From Mesorhizobium sp. B2-3-4 (GTDB taxonomy: Bacteria > Pseudomonadota > Alphaproteobacteria > Rhizobiales > Rhizobiaceae): 64,000 nt of DNA. Position numbers and translations under genes: made by a program. Within the stretch, counting starts at the first letter, position 1. Each line of letters begins with the position of its first letter. The stretch covers positions 62,001-126,000 of the forward strand of contig NZ_VFVY01000015.1 in assembly GCF_006442315.1 (NCBI RefSeq), given 5' to 3'. Positions 49,778 to 57,493 of the stretch are shown in pieces. The notes under the pieces were generated by a model that worked only from the letters and a program-made list of their open reading frames with translations, did no database searches and was not told the origin of the DNA.

Positions 49778-51127
49778 CTACTGGCTTGCCGATGTCACTC
49801 GCCAGACGGTGTTGCCAACATCGTCAGCGATCAACAACGCGCCCGCTTTGTCGACAGCAACGCCCACTGGCCGTCCATGCGCCTGATTGTCGTTGTCAAG
49901 GAAACCGGTGACGACATCCTGTGGCTTGCCGTCGGGGTGGCCATCTTTGAAGGAGACGAACACGACCTTGTAGCCGTTGAACTTCTTGCGATTCCAGCTG
50001 CCATGCTCGCCGACAAACGCGCCGTTGCGATAGGCGTCGGGAAGGTTGGTTCCAGCGTAGAAGGCCAGACCCAGAGGCGCCACATGGGAACTCAAGGCAT
50101 AGTCCGGAGGAATCGCCTTGGCGACCAGATCCGGCCGCTGCGGCATCACGCGCGGATCGACATGCTGGCCGTAGTAGCTGTACGGCCAACCGTAGAACGC
50201 GCCATCCTTGACCGATGTCATGTAGTCGGGAACAAGATTGGGACCGAGTTCGTCGCGCTCGTTGATGACGGCCCACAGCGCCCCGCTCTGCGGCTCCCAG
50301 CTCAGCCCGTTGGGATTGCGCAGTCCACTTGCGAATATACGATAGCGCCCGGTGGTTCTGTCGACCTCCCAGATGGCGGCCCGGTCCTTTTCGGCCTGGA
50401 TGCCATTCTCGGTGATGTTGCTGTTGGAGCCGACGCCGACATAGAGCAACGATCCGTCAGGACTGGCGACCAAGGATTTGGTCCAATGGTGATCGATAGG
50501 CCCGCCGGGAAGCGGCGTCAAAACAGTGCCCGGCGCCGTGATCTTGGTGTCGCCAGGCGTGTAGGGATAACGCACGATGGCGTCGGTGTTGGCGACATAG
50601 AGATCGTTGCCGACCAGGGCCACACCGAAGGGCGAACTGAGATGGTCGAGGAACACGTCCTGGACGTCAGGCACGCCATCGCCGTTGGTATCGCGCAGCA
50701 GCGTGATGCGGTTGCTTCCTTCGGTGCCGCCGCCCGAGGTGGCCATCGACTCGATCCAACCCATGATCAGGTCTTTCGGCCGTTTGATCGCGGCGCCGGG
50801 CGGCGCCACGGATTCGACGACCAGAACGTCGCCGTTGGGCAATGTGTAGAGCGAACGCGGATGCTTCAGGCCTTTGGCGAAAGCCTGGATTTGGAGGCCC
50901 TTGGCGACCGTCGGTTTTTCATCCGGTTTCCAGCCGATGATTGACGCAACGTGCATGGGCGGAACCAGATATTGGGCAGGTTCCGGCAACGTCGGGTTCG
51001 GCCCGACCTGATCGCCTGGATCCGGCTCTTCGTCGCTGCATGCGGGCAGCGCCAGAAGCGATCCGCACAGTAAACCGAGACCTGCTACGCGCCGGATATA
51101 TCTGCTGGACGACAACACGGAACTCAT
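49778..51127 (-). CDS. PQQ-dependent sugar (sorbosone-type) dehydrogenase, lipoprotein
   Basis: 449 residues from ATG 51127, overlapping the upstream stop (ATGA). Lipobox LLALPAC near residue 22 predicts membrane anchoring. The six-bladed propeller of the soluble-GDH/sorbosone dehydrogenase family is seen in FAKGLKHPRSLYTLPNGDVLVVE, DHHWTKSLVASPDGSLLYVGVGSNSN, FASGLRNPNGLSWEPQSGALWAVINERDELG and PVGVAVDKAGALLIADDVGNTVWRV. It should oxidise an aldose or related sugar in the periplasm and needs PQQ; the acceptor is unknown. Confidence 0.92.
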   Translation of the reverse strand: MSSVLSSSRYIRRVAGLGLLCGSLLALPACSDEEPDPGDQVGPNPTLPEPAQYLVPPMHVASIIGWKPDEKPTVAKGLQIQAFAKGLKHPRSLYTLPNGDVLVVESVAPPGAAIKRPKDLIMGWIESMATSGGGTEGSNRITLLRDTNGDGVPDVQDVFLDHLSSPFGVALVGNDLYVANTDAIVRYPYTPGDTKITAPGTVLTPLPGGPIDHHWTKSLVASPDGSLLYVGVGSNSNITENGIQAEKDRAAIWEVDRTTGRYRIFASGLRNPNGLSWEPQSGALWAVINERDELGPNLVPDYMTSVKDGAFYGWPYSYYGQHVDPRVMPQRPDLVAKAIPPDYALSSHVAPLGLAFYAGTNLPDAYRNGAFVGEHGSWNRKKFNGYKVVFVSFKDGHPDGKPQDVVTGFLDNDNQAHGRPVGVAVDKAGALLIADDVGNTVWRVTSASQ

Positions 51128-51570
51128 TCGACCACCTCCACGTGGGCACTGCGGGAGCGCCATCCCAGCAGCCCCACGAAGAGCAGGACGATCACGGCCG
51201 CGGCCGACAGCGAGAGCCCTGTCGGCACGACCGACGTCCAAGCATCACGGCTATGCACAAGGGCATTGAGAAGCGACATCGCGAGCGCGGCCAAGCTGCC
51301 GAAAAAATATGGCCATACGGGCCTGCTCGCAGCCGAAAGTCGACCGGTGAACAAATCGACAAGCGCTGCCAAAACCGCGAGCACGCCTACGACCAGGCCA
51401 GCGAAAAGCAGCCAAGCGGAAAAATCAGCCCACATCATCTCCGCGCTTCGCCAATAGGTGACATCCGTCAGCAAGGTGCCAATGAAACACGCATTGGCGA
51501 CTGCCATAGGTGTTTTGTGAAGCGGACGCTTGGCGACCACCAGGATGGATTTCGCAATGGCCAAGGACAT
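51124..51570 (-). CDS. DUF2231 membrane protein
   Basis: 148 residues with four helices. RPLHKTPMAVANACFIGTLLTDV, FSAWLLFAGLVVGVLAVLAALVDLFTG and a C-terminal helix ending in GWRSRSAHVEVVE fit DUF2231. Such proteins are often paired with PQQ sugar dehydrogenases and may bind heme or serve as electron acceptor; that is inference. It is translationally coupled to the dehydrogenase gene. Confidence 0.88.
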   Translation of the reverse strand: MSLAIAKSILVVAKRPLHKTPMAVANACFIGTLLTDVTYWRSAEMMWADFSAWLLFAGLVVGVLAVLAALVDLFTGRLSAASRPVWPYFFGSLAALAMSLLNALVHSRDAWTSVVPTGLSLSAAAVIVLLFVGLLGWRSRSAHVEVVE

Positions 51571-51952
51571 CCTCCATCTTCAAAGCCGGCTCTTGCTCCA
51601 AACCAACTTGCGGTTGAGAGGTTCCCGCACCGTTCTGCGTTCAAGAACTCGTGATGATGCTGACAGCCCGCGTGCTATCTGATCTTGGAGGTCGGCGACC
51701 GCTGATTACGGACATCCTGCATCGATCGAACAACCCCAGGCGGGTGGCTATGTACGGTTCTTACCAAACCGCTGGGCCTAGATTGCTTGCTGCCTGGCGC
51801 TGACTAGATTTGGCAACGCGGCATCCCCAAACCATGCCGCAGTGGCCGGCGCGCTGGCTCAGGCAATGGTGTCTCACCGGCATCATAGTGCCGGCCACTT
51901 CGAAATGAACCTGATCCAATCAGTTTGAGAGGCGCCGCCGCCGTACTCCAAT
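51571..51952. other. Intergenic stretch with one promoter-like element
   Basis: Apart from the near-consensus EcfG element at 51601-51625 nothing is recognisable. A 49-codon open frame from 51654 has no family resemblance. Confidence 0.45.
51601..51625 (-). promoter_or_regulatory. Near-consensus EcfG-type promoter
   Basis: Minus strand: GGAAC (51625-51621), 16 bases, GGTT (51604-51601). It points at the DUF2231/PQQ dehydrogenase operon starting at 51570. Confidence 0.5.
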
Positions 51953-52701
51953 TCAAGCGCCCGGCCGCTCCTGTCTTGAAGGGGTCTTTGAACTCAAATC
52001 TCCGACAAGCCGGCGATATTGGACTTCGGGAGGGCCGTAAGACCCTTGCGCCAACTTCAGAAGGCCATCGCGATCGCGGATCGTGATTTCGCCGCGGCGG
52101 GCACGGATATAGCCATAGCTCTCGATGAGCTGGAGACCAACGGCGACTCCGGGGCGCCTGACACCGAGCATGATGGCAAGAAATTCATGGGTTATGACAA
52201 GCCTATGGCCGACAGTCCGGTCACCGCACATCAGTAGCCACCTCGCCAATCGGACCTCCAAGCTGTGTCTGGCATTGACCGATGCCGTGTAGCTCGTTTG
52301 AACATGGCGATATTGGACGTAGCGCAACAGAAACGGCCGCAAGGTAGGGCTGTCCTCCAAGGCCGCCAGGAATGGGCCGGTAGCTATCCGCAAGGCTCGC
52401 TCGTCGACTGGATATAGCAATCGAAGTTTGCCTGGTCGTCCCCCATGATCAATGCCGATCCGGTCATGCCTTCGAACCCGATGATTCCGACTTCCGCTTC
52501 CTCTTTCCCTGAAGTCTTCGCCACCACTGAGGCTAGCCCGCTTTCAAGAAAATAGACGGCTTCGATCTTTCGATCTGCAGTCTCCAACGGCGTGCGCAAC
52601 TCCAGAAAAACGCTCTCGAGATGTGGCTGCAAGCGCGCAAAATCGTCCGCGTTCATGCGGCGCAGCAATTCGCTCCTGGCTTGCAGGACCTGATGATCCA
52701 C
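51953..52701 (-). pseudogene. Crp/Fnr regulator, frameshifted (same subtype as the gene at 1-685)
   Basis: GTG 52701 with AGGGAG seven bases upstream begins VDHQVLQARSELLRRMNADDFARLQPHLES. The frame runs to FDCYIQSTSEP, then reaches a stop. One base earlier in phase, ERALRIATGPFLAALEDSPTLRPFLLRY continues, with the helix-turn-helix FLAIMLGVRRPGVAVGLQLIE and a C-terminus at 51953. GCTCG at 52395-52399 where GCCTCG is expected (for ..GEALRI..) indicates a one-base deletion. Length 749 nt is one short of a codon multiple. Confidence 0.9.
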
Positions 52702-52869
52702 GAGACGCTCTCCCTGAGGGCAAGAGCACTGGGATCTCTTAGCCGGCCGCGCCCGTTGAACGAGCGGCCGGTGCCGAACCATAGACTGCGCTTCGCGCAG
52801 CACTAGGTTGGCCAGCATGTTGGGACGAAACCGACAGTTACTGTCGCGAAAAATCGAAGCTTCGGATGG

Positions 52870-53034
52870 CTAACCATCTTTCGCCAGGAGACGAGCTTCC
52901 CGCAGGATGGAGGCACGATCAAACCTGACCAGCGATATTATTTCGCGGATTTGCTGTTCAGTAGCGCCGGATTCGCGCGCAATTGCGCGGACCATCGCTT
53001 GCGGCGGACCGGGCCGCTCGGGTTCGTTCGCCAT
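52870..53034 (-). CDS. Short helical protein, 54 residues
   Basis: ATG 53034 is preceded by AGGA five bases upstream. The sequence MANEPERPGPPQAMVRAIAR continues as two predicted helices (ATEQQIREIISLV and RASILREARLLAK). The pattern 'sensing segment then RASILREARLL' is plausible for a conserved rhizobial peptide, but I do not recognise a named family. Confidence 0.55.
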   Translation of the reverse strand: MANEPERPGPPQAMVRAIARESGATEQQIREIISLVRFDRASILREARLLAKDG

Positions 53035-53214
53035 GACATCCTATGCCTCGTGATGGGCAGGAGTGCGATGGTCGCTCCCAAGCGTCAGCGCCCGCATTGC
53101 GCCTCTGACGATTTGCTTATGTACGCTTTCGTACCAAAACTTGCGAGTCAATTCGAGGTGCGACCGAACGGGCGGTTCGCACGCCCACTTACTCCAAATC
53201 TCCCAAAATCGTTC

Positions 53215-53239
53215 GGAACAATTGCGTCACTGGGAGGTT
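53215..53239 (+). promoter_or_regulatory. Near-consensus EcfG-type promoter
   Basis: GGAAC at 53215-53219, 16 bases, GGTT ending at 53239. It precedes the PRC-barrel gene at 53274. Confidence 0.55.
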
Positions 53240-53273
53240 CAAAATGTCCCACCCCAATTAGGAGTTTCGAACG

Positions 53274-53573
53274 ATGGACCATACCAATCATGTGCGCCTT
53301 GCGAGCACTGAACTGACGCCCGACGTTCTGGAAGATGCCACGATATATGACGCCGACGACAACAAGGTCGGCAGCGTTTCGCATGTCCACGGCTCTGGAG
53401 CCTCCAGCCAAGTTGTTATCGATGTCGGCGGCTTTCTCGGCATCGGCGCCAAACCGGTGGCCGTGCCCGCGAGCCAGTTGGAATTCATGCGCGATGAAGA
53501 CGGTGACGTCCATGCAGTGACCAACTGGACCAAAGACGAGCTCAAGAAAATGCCCGAGCATCACGACGCCTGA
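53274..53573 (+). CDS. PRC-barrel domain protein
   Basis: 99 residues. TPDVLEDATIYDADDNKVGSVSHVHG, VVIDVGGFLGIGAKPVAVPASQLEF and the C-terminal NWTKDELKKMP follow the PRC-barrel pattern of stress-associated rhizobial proteins. It probably adopts the small beta-barrel; no partner is evident. A near-consensus EcfG promoter precedes it and a hairpin follows. Confidence 0.92.
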   Translation: MDHTNHVRLASTELTPDVLEDATIYDADDNKVGSVSHVHGSGASSQVVIDVGGFLGIGAKPVAVPASQLEFMRDEDGDVHAVTNWTKDELKKMPEHHDA

Positions 53574-53595
53574 TACCGACGGGTTCGCCTTGACC

Positions 53596-53619
53596 GAGAG
53601 CGGTCGCTTGGCCGCTCTC
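53596..53619 (+). terminator. Hairpin after the PRC-barrel gene
   Basis: GAGAGCGG (53596-53603) and CCGCTCTC (53612-53619) form an eight-base perfect stem with an eight-base loop, 22 bases past the stop. No T tract follows. Confidence 0.45.
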
Positions 53620-53724
53620 ATCACCTGTACCGGCGTGTGGCCTGAGGCCGGCTGCAGCCCGAGGAGACTTGGCGAGCACCGTCCCGTTGACCTCCAAAAT
53701 AACCGGCACGGAGTTACAGCCATG

Positions 53725-53886
53725 ATGGCCAAAAAGGCGAACATAGAGAGCAAAGATAAGAAAGCACAACGTTTGGCGGAGACCACCGATGTCTCACCTA
53801 AACAGGCTAAAGACCTCATACGGAAGCACGGGAAGGACAGTCCGGAGGTCGAGAAGGAGGCCAAGAATTTCAAAGCCGAGGGATAG
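53725..53886 (+). CDS. DUF3606-like small protein
   Basis: 53 residues from ATG 53725 (or ATG 53722), GGAG upstream. MAKKANIESKDKKAQRLAETTD, then SPKQAKDLIRKHGKDSPEVEKEAKNFK: the helix-turn-helix-like spacing of QAKDLI and the charged composition suit DUF3606. Role unknown. Confidence 0.65.
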   Translation: MAKKANIESKDKKAQRLAETTDVSPKQAKDLIRKHGKDSPEVEKEAKNFKAEG

Positions 53887-54072
53887 GCGCGGCTAGCGTC
53901 AACTTCAACTAATGAGTCCGCCACCGGACCGCATCCCGTAGCGGGCTCGCCGGTTGTTGCCGATCCCGACGAGGCCGCGCTGGCGGACAAACTCTTCTGC
54001 AGCAGCACATACGCGCCTGCGGGCCAGCCGTCGCCATGCAACCAAAATCGAGTTCCGTCGGCGGGTGTCTGG

Positions 54073-54342
54073 TTGCATGTCGATGAAATCTATCGTGGCT
54101 TGGAGCCCTTGATCTGTCACCCCGAGATCGTCGCGGCAATCAAGGCCACAGCAGAGGAGCAGGGCATAAACCTTGGCGCGATGTCCAATGGCGGCAGCCA
54201 TGACACACAACAGATGTCCAGGATCGCTCGCGCCGCCATGATATTCGTCAGGAGCAAGGACGGCCGGAGCCACACGCCCGAGGAATTCTCCTCAATCGGC
54301 GACATCGCCGATGGCATCAAGGTACTGGCAGGGACGCTCTAA
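54073..54342 (+). pseudogene. C-terminal fragment of an M20-type hydantoinase/carbamoylase amidase
   Basis: The segment EPLICHPEIVAAIKATAEEQG, then MSNGGSHDTQQMSRIARAAMIFVRSKDGRSHTPEEFSSIGDIADGIKVLAGTL, equals the last 85 or so residues of Zn-dependent carbamoyl-amino-acid amidases. The SHTPEEFSS motif and the SGG/NGGSHD zinc-site region are clear. After TAA the same frame continues KLAYC, also resembling the family's end. The N-terminal 300 residues are absent, so this is a remnant. Confidence 0.8.
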
Positions 54343-54587
54343 AAGCTGGCCTATTGTTAAGCAGCTACAATGCAGAGAAATTTCCAATGAACCCTTCTCG
54401 CAGCAGGCACGCACGCCAGCCCGTATTTACGAGATCTCAAAGTTTCCTTCTCCTATCCCCATGGCGGACTCCGGCGACAACTCTTTTGGTTGCGTTGGTG
54501 ATTTTCACATCCGTGCTGGCTCTGGGATACTAAGACATTCCGATTGGTCAGTTCTTCAACCGTCGACCGACTGCTCCGTTTTCAAAC

Positions 54588-55027
54588 CTAAGTCAGTCGT
54601 GCCCGTGTCGTGCGTGGCGTGGCCAGAAGCAGACTGGTTTCGCTGCCCGTTATGCCGGCAATCAGCCGAATGCGGCGCAGCACCGCATCGAGATCGGTCA
54701 GGGATGCCGTCCCAAGCTCGACCACCAGATCCCAGCGGCCATTGGTGGTATGGACGGTCGAGACTTCGGGGAAGCCGCCCAGCGTCCGTACCACGCGGTC
54801 CGCGGCATGACCCTCAATCTCGATGAGCATGATACCACGGATGCGCTGAGCAACGGCGTCGGCGCGCAGCACCACCGTGTAGCCGATAATCTCGCCGGAT
54901 CGCTCCAACCGCTCCATACGCGCCCTGACCGTAGCGCGCGAGACGCCGAGATCGACGGCGAGATTGACACGCTGCGCCGCGCATCATGTCGCAGCAGGGT
55001 CACGATCCGTTCGTCCAGTGCATCCAT
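54588..55027 (-). pseudogene. Lrp/AsnC family regulator, frameshifted
   Basis: ATG 55027 begins MDALDERIVTLLRHDARRSV, then the frame is wrong; two bases away it continues NLAVDLGVSRATVRARMERLERSGEIIGYTVVLR, the Lrp winged helix, and the RAM domain GIMLIEIEGHAADRVVRTLGGFPEV, TNGRWDLVVELGTASLTDLDAVLRRIR. A duplicated GT near 54960-54964 (GTGTCAAT for GTCAAT) explains the shift. It is divergent from arginase, its probable target. Without read-through the operon lacks its local regulator. Confidence 0.88.
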
Positions 55028-55163
55028 GACGGGTTACCATTTTGATCAATTTAGCTACCACTGTGATAAACTAAGCTTTCCGGATTGCCAATTTTACCTG
55101 TTCAGATCGCCAGCTCGCCATGGTCCCCTCGCGGTCATTCGAACTTGGACCGCAGGGAAATTA

Positions 55164-56096
55164 ATGCGTTGCCGAATCGTTGGGGCGCCGGTGCAGGACG
55201 GTGCCGGCAGAATGGGATGCGAGATGGGGCCGAGCGCACTGCGGACCGCCGGACTGGCTGAGGTGCTGTCCGGCCTCGGCCACGCCGTCGAGGATATGGG
55301 CGCCGTACAGCCGCTTCCAGCAAGGCGCCTTGTGCATGGCAATCTGGCGCTGAAGGCCCTGCCCGAGATATCGGCCTGGACATCCGCCATTGCCCAGGCC
55401 GCCTACGCAGCGAGCGAGGACGCCATGCCGATCTTTCTCGGCGGCGACCATTCGATCTCGGCGGGGACCGTGTCGGGTCTTGCCCGTCGCGCCACGGAGG
55501 CCGGGCGCCCGCTGTTCGTGCTGTGGCTCGACGCGCATCCGGACTTCCACACGCTCGACACCACCGCCAGCGGCAATCTGCACGGTGTTCCTCTCGCTTA
55601 CGCCAGCGGCCAGCCGGGCTTTAGTGGTTATTTCCCTGATCTGCCGGCAGCAGTCGATCCCAAGCGTATCTGCACCATGGGCCTGCGCAGTGTCGACCCG
55701 GCCGAGCGCAGTGCGCTCAATCAGGCGGGCGTGACCGTGCACGACATGCGCGCCATCGACGAGCATGGCATCGCGCCGTTGCTGCGCGCCTTCCTGGCGC
55801 GTGTGTCAGATGAGGATGGGCTGCTGCATGTCAGTCTCGACGTCGACTTCCTCGACCCCTCCATCGCGCCGGCGGTCGGCACCACGGTTCCCGGCGGCGC
55901 GACGTTCCGCGAGGCGCATCTGGTGATGGAGATGCTGTCCGACAGCGGCCTCGTCTCCAGCCTCGACCTTGTCGAGTTGAATCCGTTTCTGGACGAACGT
56001 GGCCGAACCGCGACGCTAATGGTCGACCTGACGGCGAGCCTGATGGGCCGCCGCATCATGGACCGTCCGACCCGCAGCCATTCAGGGAGCTTTTGA
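55164..56096 (+). CDS. Arginase family protein
   Basis: 310 residues from ATG 55164 with AGGGAAA five bases upstream. Metal-binding motifs are present in order: IFLGGDHSIS, LWLDAHPDFHTLDTT (DAHxD) and VSLDVDFLDPSIAP (DVDxxDP), with a late ELNPFLDERGRTA. It hydrolyses L-arginine to ornithine and urea; the following ornithine cyclodeaminase supports arginine over agmatine. An AT-rich, Lrp-operator-like region lies upstream (TTTTGATCAATTTAG near 55040). Confidence 0.94.
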   Translation: MRCRIVGAPVQDGAGRMGCEMGPSALRTAGLAEVLSGLGHAVEDMGAVQPLPARRLVHGNLALKALPEISAWTSAIAQAAYAASEDAMPIFLGGDHSISAGTVSGLARRATEAGRPLFVLWLDAHPDFHTLDTTASGNLHGVPLAYASGQPGFSGYFPDLPAAVDPKRICTMGLRSVDPAERSALNQAGVTVHDMRAIDEHGIAPLLRAFLARVSDEDGLLHVSLDVDFLDPSIAPAVGTTVPGGATFREAHLVMEMLSDSGLVSSLDLVELNPFLDERGRTATLMVDLTASLMGRRIMDRPTRSHSGSF

Positions 56097-56098
56097 TC

Positions 56099-57154
56099 AT
56101 GACCACGGCAAAGCTGAACATCGTCCCCTTCGTCAGCGTCGACCGCATGATGAAGCTGGTGATCGCCATCGGCGTCGAGCGCTTCCTGACCGAGCTTGCT
56201 GGCTACATCGAGGAAGACTTCCGTCGCTGGGAGCTTTTCGACAAGACGCCCCGCATCGCGTCGCACAGCCATGAGGGCGTCATCGAGCTGATGCCGACAA
56301 GCGATGGGCGCCTCTATGGTTTCAAATATGTCAACGGCCATCCGAAGAACATGCGCCAGGGCTTGCAGACCGTCACCGCCTTCGGCGTGCTCGCCGATGT
56401 TGGCAGCGGCTACCCGATGCTGCTCACCGAAATGACCATCCTGACTGCGCTGCGCACCGCCGCTACGTCCGCTGTCGCGGCCAAGTATCTGGCACCGCGC
56501 GGCGCGCGCACCATGGCCATCATCGGCAATGGCGCCCAGTCGGAATTCCAGGCGATCGCCTTCAAGGCACTGACCGGCATCGATCGGCTCAGGCTCTACG
56601 ACATCGATCGGTCCGCCTCGCGGAAATGCGCGAAGAATCTGGCTGGCATGGGATTTGACATCACCATCTGCGCAACCGGGCAGGAAGCGGTTGAAGGTGC
56701 CGGGATCATCACGACCGTTACCGCCGACAAGCAGTGCGCCACCATTGTCACCGACAACATGGTCGGCTCCGGTGTTCACATCAACGCCGTCGGCGGCGAT
56801 TGCCCCGGCAAGACTGAACTGCACAAGGATATCCTGCTGCGCTCCGACATTTTTGTTGAGTTCCCGCCACAGACACGCATCGAGGGTGAGATCCAGCAGT
56901 TCAATCCCGACTATCCGGTGACAGAACTCTGGCAAGTGATCGCCGCCAAGGCGCAAGGCCGCCGAGACGCCAAGCAGATCACGCTGTTCGACTCGGTCGG
57001 CTTCGCCATCGAGGATTTCTCGGCCCTGCGCTATGTACGCGACCAACTGCAAGCGACCGGCCTCTATGAGGAGCTCGACCTGCTGGCGGATCCAGACGAG
57101 CCGCGCGATCTCTTCGGCCTGCTGCTGCGGGCGGCCTTGCAGCCGGCAGCGTAA
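56099..57154 (+). CDS. ocd: Ornithine cyclodeaminase
   Basis: 351 residues from ATG 56099, two bases after the arginase stop, AGGGAG upstream. IELMPTSDGRLYGFKYVNGHPKN is the substrate-side segment, MAIIGNGAQSEFQAIAFKAL the NAD-binding motif, and VGSGVHINAVGGDCPGKTEL the conserved active-site region. Converts ornithine to proline and ammonia. With arginase it forms a two-step arginine-to-proline pathway, typical of opine/arginine catabolism in Rhizobiales. Confidence 0.95.
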   Translation: MTTAKLNIVPFVSVDRMMKLVIAIGVERFLTELAGYIEEDFRRWELFDKTPRIASHSHEGVIELMPTSDGRLYGFKYVNGHPKNMRQGLQTVTAFGVLADVGSGYPMLLTEMTILTALRTAATSAVAAKYLAPRGARTMAIIGNGAQSEFQAIAFKALTGIDRLRLYDIDRSASRKCAKNLAGMGFDITICATGQEAVEGAGIITTVTADKQCATIVTDNMVGSGVHINAVGGDCPGKTELHKDILLRSDIFVEFPPQTRIEGEIQQFNPDYPVTELWQVIAAKAQGRRDAKQITLFDSVGFAIEDFSALRYVRDQLQATGLYEELDLLADPDEPRDLFGLLLRAALQPAA

Positions 57155-57493
57155 GGACCTCGACCAAGACGAATCCGTTGTCGTCGGGCAGGCGGACGCA
57201 AAGTTGACCTCAACGACCGAAATAGAGAGCAAGGCAGTCGTTCCAACCTTCGTGATAGGGATTGTATTTTGCTCTTCTAAAAGCGACATCGGTCTGTCTG
57301 GAAAATGACCGTTTCCGTCCATCGGCAAACGGTGGGCGTTTGGCTGTGGACAGAACCCCTTGGTGTCCGAAAATATGTTCGGAAATCTACTGTCCGGATA
57401 TCGCTTACCTAAATCGTGCGCGGATCCGCATCAGATCGTAACACCTCTCAGCGTGAAAATCGTATTTCACACTGCCGTGCCGTCGCCTGCGCC
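57155..57493. other. Intergenic stretch with short inverted repeats next to the recombinase
   Basis: No gene is supported. Two short inverted repeats are visible: TCCGAA (57366-57371) with TTCGGA (57378-57383), and GTGAAA with TTTCAC near 57451-57468. They adjoin the 3' end of a serine recombinase gene and could mark an attachment region, but no duplicated core was found. Confidence 0.35.
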
